From an uncultured Methanospirillum sp. (lineage in GTDB: Archaea > Halobacteriota > Methanomicrobia > Methanomicrobiales > Methanospirillaceae): a stretch of 64,000 nucleotides of DNA. Each line of letters begins with the position of its first letter. The first letter of the stretch is position 1. Shown in pieces: positions 38,417 through 47,504 of the stretch. The stretch is taken from assembly GCF_963668475.1 (NCBI RefSeq), contig NZ_OY764544.1, positions 248,001 to 312,000 on the forward strand, read 5' to 3'. The notes beneath the pieces were generated by a model. The model was not told where the DNA came from and searched no databases. It worked only from the letters and a program-made list of their open reading frames with translations. The position numbers and the translations under genes were made by a program.

Positions 38417-39035
38417 CCCATTTTTGGGATAATGGTAATACGATTTTTTTGAGAATTAGAATATAAAATCTAAACAACTCTTTGTGAATAAAAGAGAGAT
38501 TGGGATTTTTTTTTGGAATTGGACATTATCAGGGACCCAAACACCTGATAATTGTATCCAGGAGATGTGTAAACCGGTTCCACCATGTAAAATTTTTCCT
38601 GAAATAGTTTAAATCTCCAGAAATTGTTCTGCTTCTCTCTTGGGGCAGGAATATTCCTGATGATAATCAGAGTCGGATAAGATGTTATAATCCCTGTAGT
38701 CCTTGATCTAGTTCATAGAAACCATGTTTGTCCCTTTAACTGATATCAAATCTTATTCGTACTCCATATTGTCTTACACCTGTTCCACTGGTTTTACGTT
38801 AGGGGCCGTAAAAGATTAACTCGTACTCCACGAATTTCAAATTTTGTTGGGTCTCTCATTTTTTCTAATTCAACCGATTAAATCAAAATAAAATTCTTCC
38901 GATGTATGAGTAATTGTCGTACATCTCCTTAAAGTCATTTCTTTCAGGAAATTTCACATATCTTCATATCCAAACAAAAAAGAATTGAAATTGAAACAGA
39001 AATTCAATATTTTTTTGGGTTCTATTGTTTAATTT
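38417..39035. other. Intergenic, no gene seen
   Basis: 620 bp of AT-rich DNA between convergent genes with poly-T runs near both stops (for example CGATTTTTTTGAG at ~38432). No ORF or RNA is supported. Confidence 0.45.
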
Positions 39036-39965
39036 TTAAGAATCTCCCGATAAAACTCTGTATATCTGGTCAGTTACTTGAAATGACGGTGTTATAGTTC
39101 CATCAGAGTTCGTACCAACCATATCGCTGTCCATCCTCCAGTTCATCAACCCGGCCATACTCTTTTCCTGTACCAACTGCCCTTTTGCTTGTATCGACTC
39201 ATTTGTGTCAGGCCCAACATTATCAGAGTAATCAATCTCACTTTCTACTCCTCCAATCATCTTTTCATAGGGAACTCCTGCATCATGATACTGCTTGACA
39301 AAGGTTGACAGATCATATGCATCTCCTGTCCCATAGGTCATGAGATTCATCTGATCAACATAGGGGACATATGATACAACAGTTTCAGGATCATGAACTC
39401 CGGGCCAGATTGTACATGTCAGAACGTATGGACGATCTTCCTGACCTCGGATCGATGCATCAAATGCATCTTTACATGCATCGAGGAGCCGTATCTGCTC
39501 ATCTTTGTATGCATCGGCTTTGTGATCTTCCCAATCCATATCATATCCGTCAAGATCGTACCGCTGAAGATAATTCAGAACGCTCTCGGCAAATTCCTCC
39601 GGATTGTCAGTAGCGTTGAGATATTCTTCAGTTACATCTAACCCGTAATTGGAACTGATAAATATTTCAACATCCGGATTGGCCTTCTTACACAGATTTA
39701 CTATTGTTTTTATTCGTTCATCTGCCAGATCCTCTGATCCATCGGTTTGAATATTCGTAAGCGATCCGTCTTTCACCGTTGCAAAGGCTATATAGAGTCT
39801 GTTTATTTTATTCCATGGTATATCGCCCTGGATATTCATGGTGTTGTTGTACCCGTCATCAAAAAGATAGAAGTATGCACCTATGACTGGGTTCATATCA
39901 GCTGGAACGTGTGCAACGGTGAGAAGAATCAGCAACAATATGATAAAAGGAAATCGTAGTATCAT
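39036..39965 (-). CDS. Secreted glycoside hydrolase family 18 (chitinase-like)
   Basis: A 309-residue protein with a signal peptide (FIILLLILLTVAHVPA). The GH18 barrel opens at IGAYFYLFDDGYNNT. The catalytic strand is LDGYDMDWED, i.e. DxxDxDxE with D139, D142, D144 and catalytic E146. Later strands include DQMNLMTYGTGDAY and MAGLMNWRMDSDM. The family cleaves beta-1,4-GlcNAc polymers or related glycans with substrate assistance. No chitin-binding domain is attached. The role in an archaeon is open: glycan scavenging, or editing its own surface sugars. Confidence 0.88.
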   Translation of the reverse strand: MILRFPFIILLLILLTVAHVPADMNPVIGAYFYLFDDGYNNTMNIQGDIPWNKINRLYIAFATVKDGSLTNIQTDGSEDLADERIKTIVNLCKKANPDVEIFISSNYGLDVTEEYLNATDNPEEFAESVLNYLQRYDLDGYDMDWEDHKADAYKDEQIRLLDACKDAFDASIRGQEDRPYVLTCTIWPGVHDPETVVSYVPYVDQMNLMTYGTGDAYDLSTFVKQYHDAGVPYEKMIGGVESEIDYSDNVGPDTNESIQAKGQLVQEKSMAGLMNWRMDSDMVGTNSDGTITPSFQVTDQIYRVLSGDS

Positions 39966-40333
39966 ACTTCACAATACAGTATCTCATATATAATAGACCT
40001 TTAGTTGAAGGTGATATCATTCTGTCAGATATCAGATCTCCTGAAACAGCTTGATTCATAGAAATTATTCAGTTTTACCGGTATTATCCTCGTTTATGTA
40101 GTTTCCATATTTGAGAATCAGACTTCACAGAGGAACACATCTCCTGATAGTAAAAAAGTGTCATATGAATTGATACTCTTTGTAATCATCCAAAAAGGAA
40201 TTGCCGGATTGATCTTTCTTACGGCATAAAACCACAAAAATTGAACGAGATGCGATCTCCCGGGTAATATCTCTCGATACTTGCCCGGGTTATAACAACA
40301 ACTACTAATATCGATCCATACACATTTACGAAG
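39966..40333. other. Intergenic divergent promoters
   Basis: A TATA-like ATTATATATGAG (minus strand, ~39983-39994) lies about 20-25 bp before the GH18 start, indicating a nearly leaderless message. Nothing else is supported. Confidence 0.45.
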
Positions 40334-40684
40334 ATGAAAAGATTATCTCTTTGGGCATGTCTGTTTGTTCTATTAATAGGAGCCATCACGGTATCTGGTG
40401 CTCAATCAATAGATCTAGATACGAATATTAGCAATTTGAGTAATGTCATAAACTCCTCAATGAGCCTTCCTAACAATACCCAGGTTAATATCTACATTAA
40501 TATGCCGATAAATGTCTATGTCGAGAAAGGTGACGGGTTTCATATATTACATCTTGGAGATGAAAACTTGACAACTGCAATCTTTAATAGTACAGACAAA
40601 AAAGAGGGGGGAGGATATGAGTTTAAGGATATCGTCCTCTCTAAAGGTCCACTTGCTGAACTGAATATTACCGGGAATGTCTGA
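40334..40684 (+). CDS. Small secreted protein
   Basis: A 116-residue protein with a clear signal peptide (LSLWACLFVLLIGAITVSGA). The mature part is ~93 residues with several N-x-[ST] sites, and strands such as QVNIYINMPINVYVEKGDGF and a GDENLTTAIF segment. No domain is recognised and no C-terminal anchor is seen. Confidence 0.6.
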   Translation: MKRLSLWACLFVLLIGAITVSGAQSIDLDTNISNLSNVINSSMSLPNNTQVNIYINMPINVYVEKGDGFHILHLGDENLTTAIFNSTDKKEGGGYEFKDIVLSKGPLAELNITGNV

Positions 40685-40920
40685 AAACTGTGTTTGTATA
40701 CTATGATGCTCAATCAATGATCTGAGACATTTAACTGTTCTCATCTCATTCTTTCTACAAATACAAAAGATAATTGTGAGAACTCTAAAAACCAGATTTC
40801 CTGATTCACCGTGGTTGCAGATGTGTTACATAATAAAATGTCCAATGTTTGATGTAAACCATCTCAGCACTCATATTGTCTTCAATTCCCGGTTTTTCAT
40901 TGAAAATGCAACTGCTTCTA

Positions 40921-40933
40921 TTATAAGTTTTTA
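40921..40933 (+). promoter_or_regulatory. TATA-like box of the TetR gene
   Basis: TTATAAGTTTTTA centred about 26 bp upstream of the ATG at 40953 implies a leaderless transcript. Confidence 0.45.
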
Positions 40934-40952
40934 TAGCCATACATTTTAATGA

Positions 40953-41579
40953 ATGCCTAAAGTAATTCCTGGCTATAAGGATGATGCTAAAAGGAAGATT
41001 ATTCAGGCAGCTATTGATGTTATTGCAGAACGAGGATTTGCCTTAACTACCATTGATGAGATTGCTACCAGGCTTGGAGTAAGTAAAGGAGCCGTCTATT
41101 GGTACTTTCCAAACAAAAATGCCCTTGTAAAAGAAGTCTATACGTATATCGAAGAAGATTTTAAGCGAGTTCATTACAAAAAATATTACAATCAATCAAT
41201 AAACAAGTTTTTACAGGTTCTCTTCAATAAATTTTCTTCAAACGATTATAAATTACGCAGAGTTTTTTTTGAGATGGTTGCGTTAGCCCAACGAAGTACC
41301 ATAGAGAAAAATTCGCTCTCTAAATTTCTTATGGATTTTATACAAACAATAAAGGAAATTATTGAGATAGAACAAAAAAATCATCAATTGGATGATGACA
41401 TTGATCCGGAAATATTCGCATTTTTAATAGTAAGTCAGTATCTTGGGATACATCTATTATCTACATTATGGCTGTCTCAAGACAAGATAGATAAGATCTG
41501 GGATGGATTTGAATCTCATATGTTTATGAAAAACCAAGAAGACTCAAAGAATTTCGAAACCTCGTCAAAGAAGAAATAG
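40953..41579 (+). CDS. TetR/AcrR-family transcription regulator
   Basis: A 208-residue protein. The N-terminal helix-turn-helix is complete: AAIDVIAERGFALTTIDEIA, TRLGVSKGAVYWYFPNKNAL. The ligand-binding half is all-helical and ends in a Lys-rich tail. TetR proteins normally repress adjacent genes until a ligand binds. The nearest downstream plus-strand genes, the carboxyl-methyltransferase-like operon at 44916, are now separated from it by an IS21 element. Confidence 0.9.
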   Translation: MPKVIPGYKDDAKRKIIQAAIDVIAERGFALTTIDEIATRLGVSKGAVYWYFPNKNALVKEVYTYIEEDFKRVHYKKYYNQSINKFLQVLFNKFSSNDYKLRRVFFEMVALAQRSTIEKNSLSKFLMDFIQTIKEIIEIEQKNHQLDDDIDPEIFAFLIVSQYLGIHLLSTLWLSQDKIDKIWDGFESHMFMKNQEDSKNFETSSKKK

Positions 41580-42189
41580 GGTTCTTCTTCTTCCTTTTCT
41601 TATTGTCATTAAATTGTTTAATCTAGGATATTTTTTGTGACATTCGTCATAATGAAGACTTCATATATGTTCATTTGAATTCTTCTCCATAGGGAATGGA
41701 ATCGTTTCAATAGTGTTCCTGTAACAATAGTTTCAATTTTTTCGGTAATCTATTGATCGTATTTTTACTTCATATTTACATTCCTGACCTCTGCTTTGAG
41801 TTCTAGAATCCCTCTATATGAAGAACATACACTGATCAATAAATAACCTTTAGACTGGATTCGAATTTAAGATGAATAGGACTTTCAGCAATTTCGATTA
41901 TAATTTCTTAAAATTGAGTTATTCATACCGTATTCGGAATTATTCAATGACATACTGTTGAGTTTTCTTGAACATCTTGTATGAATACATTTATCATATC
42001 GGAAAACATACGATCAAGAATGTTTTCTGATATATACAAACGGTTAAAAAACGCTGAATGGATTCACATATTTGTGAACCATCCAATTTACGGGATAATC
42101 AGTGTGAACAGTGTACGTGATTTGAAAATAACAACAAGAAAACCTGGATACTTATACCATCACTGTGTTCAACAACCAAAAGACAGAAA
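41580..42189. other. Intergenic, no gene seen
   Basis: AT-rich. A frame from 41981 runs through the IS boundary at 42241 into element DNA, so it is not taken as a gene. Confidence 0.45.
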
Positions 42190-42233
42190 TTATTCCAAAA
42201 ATTGGAGCAAAATCGCAATAATTTTTGGAATAA
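42190..42233. terminator. Perfect 14-bp inverted repeat beside the IS insertion
   Basis: TTATTCCAAAAATT (42190-42203) and AATTTTTGGAATAA (42220-42233) with a 16-base loop. It is a strong hairpin whose right arm ends 7 bp from the left end of the IS21-like element. It could be a terminator or operator predating the insertion. Confidence 0.6.
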
Positions 42234-42235
42234 AG

Positions 42236-42240
42236 AGAAG
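42236..42240. repeat. IS target-site duplication, left
   Basis: AGAAG at 42236-42240 is repeated at 44771-44775 directly outside the other end of the element. Confidence 0.75.
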
Positions 42241-42347
42241 TGTATTCGCTCATCCAAAATTGCTCAGGTTCGCTCATTCAATTTTGCTCAGCCCTAAGTG
42301 CAATGTCATCATCCAAGTATAAAAATATCACTCCGAAGAAAAACACA

Positions 42348-42422
42348 GAAGGGAGGTGGCCTCGCCCCCTCCCTTCATCCCTCCCCTGAGTACGATAGGC
42401 TCGGTGGGATGGATAAACATCC
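42348..42422 (-). terminator. Two hairpins downstream of istB
   Basis: GAAGGGAGG...CCTCCCTTC (9-bp stem, ~42348-42376) and GGTGGGATG-GATAAA-CATCCCACC (9-bp stem, ~42400-42423) are consecutive perfect hairpins after the istB stop. They may end istAB transcription or shield the genes from outside read-through. Confidence 0.55.
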
Positions 42423-42448
42423 CACCTTCGCGAGGAGAGGTTATCAAG

Positions 42449-43177
42449 TTAGGATTTGCTGGACCTTCTTCTATAACTCGAACCATTCATATTGACAACA
42501 ATTGCTCGATGGGTGATCCGGTCAAGCAGAGCAGCGGTCAGAGTTTTATCATGGAACACTTTTATCCATTCAGAAAACGGTAAATTCGTTGTAATCACCG
42601 TACTAAGTATCTCATATCTTGCAGCAAGGATCTGAAACAACAACTCAGCTCCCTCCAAATCAAAGGTTATGTAGCCGAGTTCATCCAGGATAAGAATATC
42701 AATCTTCTTAAACTGCCTCATCAAGAGGGTGAATCTCCCTGCTCGTTTTGCTTCAAGCAATTCATTCACCAACCCCGCTGCCGTTTTAAAAATTACTTTG
42801 TAGTTATTCTCACATGCACAAACTCCTGTTGCAATAGCCATGTGAGTCTTTCCGGTCCCAGAATTACCAATAAACACAACATTTTTCGTTTCCTGAATAA
42901 AGTTGAGTAGTTTTAGATCCTGCAGAATCCTTCTCCCATCATCAGGTAATGCCTCTACTGACAACTCATCAAATCTCTTTTGAGTAGGAAATCCTGCCAG
43001 TTTTAGTGTTCGTATCTGACGGTTTGTCATCCTGATTTTCAGTTCGAATTGACAAGCGTTTGTCAGAATAGAAATTGTATCCGGATCAGAACCACACTGC
43101 TCCTGGATAAATTGGTAAACACCGGCAATATGGAGTTGTTTACACAGATCTTCTAGTTCCGGCGTCATGCTGTACAC
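42449..43177 (-). CDS. istB: IstB-like transposition helper ATPase
   Basis: A 242-residue AAA+/DnaA-like ATPase: Walker A FIGNSGTGKTHMAIATG (~105-115), Walker B IDILILDELGYITFD, sensor-like VITTNLPFSEW and RITHRAIVVNMNG. IstB loads onto target DNA and directs IstA. Its start overlaps the 3' end of istA by 13 bp, as usual. Length normal. Confidence 0.95.
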   Translation of the reverse strand: MYSMTPELEDLCKQLHIAGVYQFIQEQCGSDPDTISILTNACQFELKIRMTNRQIRTLKLAGFPTQKRFDELSVEALPDDGRRILQDLKLLNFIQETKNVVFIGNSGTGKTHMAIATGVCACENNYKVIFKTAAGLVNELLEAKRAGRFTLLMRQFKKIDILILDELGYITFDLEGAELLFQILAARYEILSTVITTNLPFSEWIKVFHDKTLTAALLDRITHRAIVVNMNGSSYRRRSSKS

Positions 43178-44643
43178 TCCATCACCTGATCATATACAGT
43201 GAGATCCGGCTCCTGTACATCGATCATATCAAATCTTTCTAATGACTCAGTGACCGGAGAAGGAGTATTATTTAAAATCATTCGAATTGTATCATATCCC
43301 GGTAGAATATGGTTTTTCTGTAGTTTTTCAATTGCAGAAACCAATTGAGGTACGGTACATATGGCAGTCAGGTTAAGTATCTGAATGAATTCCAACGGCT
43401 TTTCCTTGTAATGCGATTCAAAAAGATTTTGAAGAGCAGGAGGAGCCTGTTGAATAACTTTTGAATGTTGAAGGGATCCCGGTTTTCTTTCAAATGTTTT
43501 CAGGAAATGGCAAATATTGAGAGAGTACTGCCCTTTCACATACAATCTCTGGTGTGATGTGATCAATTCAGAGCCAGATAGGAGATCTATCTGTTCCTGA
43601 GAGATTTTGAGCAGAATGTGTTTTTGACGATAGGTATCAGGAACTGAGTAATAATTACGGTCAAAGGTTACAAATGAATACTTTGAAATTCGGGCTAATT
43701 TAGTTAGTACGTTCGAATAATCAAGAGATGGAAGCGAAAACATAGATTTCTGTTCATCCTTCAAAGCCTCAATGGGAGTCTTGTCCCTTCGATATACGTT
43801 TTTACTATTTATTTGCTCAAGAGATGCAATGAGCCACTCCTGAGCTTCTTGGATTGACTCAAATGATGTCCGTTCTCCGAATGCATTCCTTCTGATATAA
43901 CTGACGCTCTCTTCATCTGTTCCCTTTTCATGCGGAGAAGCCGGATTACATACTTCATAGGAATAGCCGTAATGAGATGCAAATTGAAGGTATGTATCCT
44001 GGAACTTTTTCCTTGAATAGTCATAGACTGCTCTAAGATTGTCATAATAGATGTACCGCGGAACAGACTGAATCTCGGTAAAGAACTGAATATGGGCATC
44101 GATAACTTCTTGCTGGGTTTCATGGTAATACAGTCGGGCGAATCGGAATAACGAGTAGGTCAGGACCATGACTGCCATGGATACTTTCGTCCAGACTCCT
44201 TTGATTTGAAGACTGACTTCACACCAGTCAAACTCTGCTCGATAACCGGGTTCTGGCTCCTGGAGAATATACACTTCTCGTGAAGAATGGGATTTATTCC
44301 ATGAGGATATGAGTCGTTTGACGGTAGCATAACTGATCGAGTAACCGGTTTGAGTAACCTGATCAAAGATCTGCCGTGCATTCATCCTCTGTTTTCTAGG
44401 ACGGGTCAGGTTTTGTTCGAGGAGAGTGTGGATGTGGAGCAGGATTTCATCTGTCACAACCCGAGGAGGTTGAATTATTTTACGATTTGAAGGAAGGATC
44501 TCATCCCTAAGTCCGGATCTAACCTCATTTACCCGGAGAACATACTTCTTGACCGTGTTACGAGAGATGTGGAACTCTCGTGCAACCTGGCTATATGAGC
44601 CGCATCTATTGTAAGATGCAACGATTTGTTGGATCTCTGCCAT
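43165..44643 (-). CDS. istA: IstA-like DDE transposase
   Basis: The ATG at 44643 (MAEIQQIVASYNRCGSYSQV) is preferred to 44715 because the earlier 24 residues overlap the terminal repeat. The product is ~492 residues. An N-terminal HTH (SQVAREFHISRNTVKKYVLR) is followed by a second HTH and the integrase core. The core carries the first Asp in AEFDWCEVSL, the second in PRYIYYDNLRAVY and the Glu in SPHEKGTDEESVSYIRRNAF. IstA cuts and joins the element ends. Confidence 0.95.
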   Translation of the reverse strand: MAEIQQIVASYNRCGSYSQVAREFHISRNTVKKYVLRVNEVRSGLRDEILPSNRKIIQPPRVVTDEILLHIHTLLEQNLTRPRKQRMNARQIFDQVTQTGYSISYATVKRLISSWNKSHSSREVYILQEPEPGYRAEFDWCEVSLQIKGVWTKVSMAVMVLTYSLFRFARLYYHETQQEVIDAHIQFFTEIQSVPRYIYYDNLRAVYDYSRKKFQDTYLQFASHYGYSYEVCNPASPHEKGTDEESVSYIRRNAFGERTSFESIQEAQEWLIASLEQINSKNVYRRDKTPIEALKDEQKSMFSLPSLDYSNVLTKLARISKYSFVTFDRNYYSVPDTYRQKHILLKISQEQIDLLSGSELITSHQRLYVKGQYSLNICHFLKTFERKPGSLQHSKVIQQAPPALQNLFESHYKEKPLEFIQILNLTAICTVPQLVSAIEKLQKNHILPGYDTIRMILNNTPSPVTESLERFDMIDVQEPDLTVYDQVMECTA

Positions 44644-44770
44644 CGTTTTCACCTCAAATATCCACCTCACATACGGAGGGGATTTATTCGTTCTACTTAA
44701 TAAATGGGTGATCAAAAACGAATGAGCGCGGCCTTATAAAACCCTGATCAAGATCCAATGAGCGTTAACA

Positions 44771-44775
44771 AGAAG
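44771..44775. repeat. IS target-site duplication, right
   Basis: AGAAG directly outside the right end, matching 42236-42240. Confidence 0.75.
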
Positions 44776-44915
44776 TAAGGTGTGGAATATTGGCAAAAAT
44801 CTCATTCCAAATAGATTAAATTCTGATGTTTGTGTTTCGTTACTTTGTCTCAACCGGCAATTTAAGAAGAACAGTCTGATAATGCCCATCCAATTTTCAT
44901 CTGGAGGTATCAGAA

Positions 44916-45620
44916 ATGACTAATTCTCTTGATGACAAAAGAATTGAAAATATAATCCGGATTTGTTCTATAATTAAGATACTGCTTCTATTTAATCTTC
45001 CAACCGGAGTTCTACTTTTTTTATCCGCTGGAACGATTAATTGGCCGATGGGCTGGTTATACGTACTAATTTTCCTGATCAGTAATTCGTACATCACACT
45101 ATATATCAATCCAGACCTCTCGAAGGAACGAACAAAAAAACATCCAGACTCTAAAAAATGGGATCATTATCTCCTGATTATTATATTCCTGTTTGGAATA
45201 ATCACATGGATTATCGCAGGTCTCGATCATCGATTTGGTTGGTCTGGCGATATCCCGGTAAGTATTCAGGTTTTTTCAGTTCTCATGGTAATATTTGGTA
45301 ATGTCCTCTTTGCATGGGGAATTCTATCTAATACCTTTTTCTCAACAACAGTAAGAATCCAGTCCGAACGTGGTCATAAGGTAATTTCTCATGGACCATA
45401 TCGATTTCTTCGTCATCCTGGTTATCTTGGAGTATGTTCCTACACCATTTTTCAATGTTTCATGTTGAGCTCTGTCTGGGCCCTCGTTCCGGCAACAGTT
45501 GTAGTAACGGCATTTGTCATTCGAACATACCTGGAGGATGAAACTCTACAGAGAGAATTGTTTGGGTATAATGAGTACGTGAAAGAAGTCAGATTTCGTC
45601 TCATTCCAGGAGTATGGTAA
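44916..45620 (+). CDS. ICMT-like membrane methyltransferase
   Basis: A 234-residue protein with five or so membrane helices (IKILLLFNLPTGVLLFLSAG, MGWLYVLIFLISNSYITLYI, YLLIIIFLFGIITWIIAGLD, VFSVLMVIFGNVLFAWGILS, SSVWALVPATVVVTAFVIRT). The C-terminal signature is SHGPYRFLRHPGYLGV and then YLEDETLQRELFGYNEYVKE, as in isoprenylcysteine carboxyl methyltransferases and phospholipid methyltransferases. A strong GGAGGT ribosome site precedes the ATG. First gene of a four-gene operon; its end overlaps the next start by 7 bp. It methylates a membrane-associated acceptor, identity unknown. Confidence 0.85.
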   Translation: MTNSLDDKRIENIIRICSIIKILLLFNLPTGVLLFLSAGTINWPMGWLYVLIFLISNSYITLYINPDLSKERTKKHPDSKKWDHYLLIIIFLFGIITWIIAGLDHRFGWSGDIPVSIQVFSVLMVIFGNVLFAWGILSNTFFSTTVRIQSERGHKVISHGPYRFLRHPGYLGVCSYTIFQCFMLSSVWALVPATVVVTAFVIRTYLEDETLQRELFGYNEYVKEVRFRLIPGVW

Positions 45621-46540
45621 ACATGAGCGATGATTCACGGAATATAGAACAACCAGATATGCAAGAAAGCAGACCAAAAACACCTAGCAGAATGGCCGAA
45701 GGTATGGCGATGCATCGGCTGTCAGAAACAATGCTTCCAGAAGATGTGAGAATATTCTCTGATCCATATGCTGTTCATTTCATTAACCCGGAGATCCTGA
45801 AGTTTGCAGCAGAACATCCCCGTGAAGCAGAAAAGAAAGTTCAGGAGATGGAAAACCTGTTTCCAGGTTTGGGAAACTCAATTCGTGCCAGGGTCAAATA
45901 TTTTGATTTGGTCCTTAACGAGTGTATTTCACATGATTTTGCTCAACTAATAATTCTCGGAGCTGGTTATGACACTCGTCCGTATCGGACACCTGAAATA
46001 GACCACAATTTTAAGGTTTTTGAAGTCGATCACCCTGAAACTCAATCAGTAAAAAAAGAGATAATCAGAAGAATATTTGGAACATTACCTGATAATGTAA
46101 CCTATATTCCATTAAATCTTGAAACCGGGGATTTGGATGTTGCTTTATCATCTTCCTGCTTTAGTGAATTAAAGAAAACTCTTGTCATAATGGAAGGTCT
46201 GATTATGTACCTATCATCAGACTCCATTCACCGGATATTCCAATATTTCTCAAAAGAATGCCCGGTTGGAAGTAAGATCCTTTTTGATTATTATCCAGAA
46301 TCTGTGGTTAGCGGAGAAAAAAATGAGTATGCCAAGAATATTGTAAAATTCACTCAATTGAATGGTGAACCATTGAAATTTGGAATTCCTGATCATGCTG
46401 AGAGAAATTTTTTGAGTCAGTGGAATTTTGCTGATATCAGAATTATCAGAAGTGAAGAGTACAAAAATCTCTTGTTTACCGGAAAAAATGCTGATCGAAG
46501 TGTCTGTGATTTTCTTTCATTTATGGAAGTGACTATCTGA
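45614..46540 (+). CDS. LCMT-like S-adenosylmethionine methyltransferase
   Basis: A 308-residue protein of the leucine-carboxyl-methyltransferase (PPM1/TIGR00027) group: SRMAEGMAMHRLSETMLPED, the SIRARVKYFD block, motif I LIILGAGYDTRPYR (~115), motif II KVFEVDHPETQ (~135) and TLVIMEGLIMYLSSDSIHRI. The family methylates free carboxyl groups of proteins or small molecules. It overlaps the genes on both sides (7 bp; 1 bp), so production is coupled. The archaeal substrate is unknown. Confidence 0.9.
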   Translation: MVNMSDDSRNIEQPDMQESRPKTPSRMAEGMAMHRLSETMLPEDVRIFSDPYAVHFINPEILKFAAEHPREAEKKVQEMENLFPGLGNSIRARVKYFDLVLNECISHDFAQLIILGAGYDTRPYRTPEIDHNFKVFEVDHPETQSVKKEIIRRIFGTLPDNVTYIPLNLETGDLDVALSSSCFSELKKTLVIMEGLIMYLSSDSIHRIFQYFSKECPVGSKILFDYYPESVVSGEKNEYAKNIVKFTQLNGEPLKFGIPDHAERNFLSQWNFADIRIIRSEEYKNLLFTGKNADRSVCDFLSFMEVTI

Positions 46541-46755
46541 TGAATACTGACTCATATCTTAATCCTGATTATATTGCAAACAGACCAACCGGAACATGTT
46601 GTGCAGTCTGCAAAAAACGTGATGGGTGTCCATTTGAAAGTACAGGCAGAAAATGCCTCTTGGATCATAAGAACTGTGATGTGTGTAATCACTGGGATGA
46701 GAGAGGATGTATTCTCTTTCAATTTGATAAAAAATATCTGAAATTACAAATGTAG
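46540..46755 (+). CDS. Cysteine-rich mini-protein
   Basis: A 71-residue protein whose ATG overlaps the previous stop (TGATG). It has nine cysteines: CCAVCKKRDGC, then CLL, and CDVCNHWDERGC. These are spaced as CxxC-type pairs that could hold zinc or an iron-sulfur cluster. The C-terminus is FDKKYLKLQM. I recognise no family. It sits between an LCMT-like methyltransferase and an alpha/beta hydrolase, so it may be an accessory subunit or the methylated substrate itself; both are speculation. Confidence 0.7.
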   Translation: MNTDSYLNPDYIANRPTGTCCAVCKKRDGCPFESTGRKCLLDHKNCDVCNHWDERGCILFQFDKKYLKLQM

Positions 46756-46769
46756 GATGGTTATCCCAT

Positions 46770-47504
46770 ATGCCAAATACTGACTGCAATGGTATCTCAA
46801 TGTATTATGAAGTGCATGGAACTGGGTCTCCTTTGATTGTTATCTGGGGAATCGGTGGTGAAATCCTCCCATTTATAGACTTACTCAAACTGAAGGCCTA
46901 TGGGCTGTACAAGATTATTCATTATGATACAAGGGGTACAGGGCGTTCTGGTAAACCTGATCATGAATACTCAATAGAAATGATGGCCGATGATACAGCA
47001 TGTCTCATGGATTCTCTTAAAATTAAGACTGCTCATATCCTGGGAATATCTACCGGTTCACGGATTGCATTGTCACTTACCAGCAGGTATCCAAAGAGTG
47101 TAAAAAGTCTCATTCTTCATGTCGCCGCTGCCCGTTCACCTGGACCTGATGAACCTGAAGCATTGGAAGCATATGATAGATTATATAACACGATGATAAT
47201 GCCTGGTTTTATGGAAAAAGCATTACTATTTCCTCCAACAATACCCTCGTTTAAAAGACAATTTAATGCACTGGTTACATTTAACAGTGTGCAACTATTA
47301 CCCTTAATTCATGCTCCCACTCTCATTATAAATACAACAACAGACCGATCAACTCCGGTTTCAATGGCTCAAGAATTACATGAGGGGATATCCCATTCTC
47401 AGTTAATCCTTCTGGAAGGTGATCATATGATTGCAAGAAAAGATCCAGATCTGATACTTGACCATATCATGGTGTTTTTAAAAAGGCAAGAGGTGATGAC
47501 ATAA
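46770..47504 (+). CDS. Alpha/beta hydrolase (possible carboxyl methylesterase)
   Basis: A 244-residue protein with VIWGIGGE oxyanion region, HYDTRGTGRSGKPD, nucleophile elbow LGISTGSRIA with Ser94, acid in INTTTDRSTPVSM and His in LEGDHMIARKDPDL, so the triad is complete. It resembles 3-oxoadipate enol-lactonase/esterase enzymes. It starts 14 bp after the Cys-rich gene as the last member of the operon. In eukaryotes LCMT1 is paired with a hydrolase-fold methylesterase (PME-1); the same pairing here is an inference from context. Confidence 0.85.
   Translation: MPNTDCNGISMYYEVHGTGSPLIVIWGIGGEILPFIDLLKLKAYGLYKIIHYDTRGTGRSGKPDHEYSIEMMADDTACLMDSLKIKTAHILGISTGSRIALSLTSRYPKSVKSLILHVAAARSPGPDEPEALEAYDRLYNTMIMPGFMEKALLFPPTIPSFKRQFNALVTFNSVQLLPLIHAPTLIINTTTDRSTPVSMAQELHEGISHSQLILLEGDHMIARKDPDLILDHIMVFLKRQEVMT

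Larger units (their letters stand above)
42241..44770 (-). mobile_element. Complete IS21-family insertion sequence (2530 bp)
   Basis: The element begins TGTATTCGCTCAT and ends ATGAGCGTTAACA, so both ends read TGT inward. Each end has two copies of a ~22-bp repeat (left at 42247-42268 and 42271-42291; right at 44706-44728 and 44743-44764), consensus CGCTCATT-n8-TGATCAgg, the multiple terminal repeats expected of IS21. istA and istB overlap and both look intact. A 5-bp duplication AGAAG flanks it. All this suggests a recent, possibly active insertion. Confidence 0.92.

Noticed and set aside
41981-42322. 113-codon frame crossing the left IS boundary
   Set aside because: It spans the hairpin, the target duplication and the IS terminal repeats, so it arose by chance at the junction.
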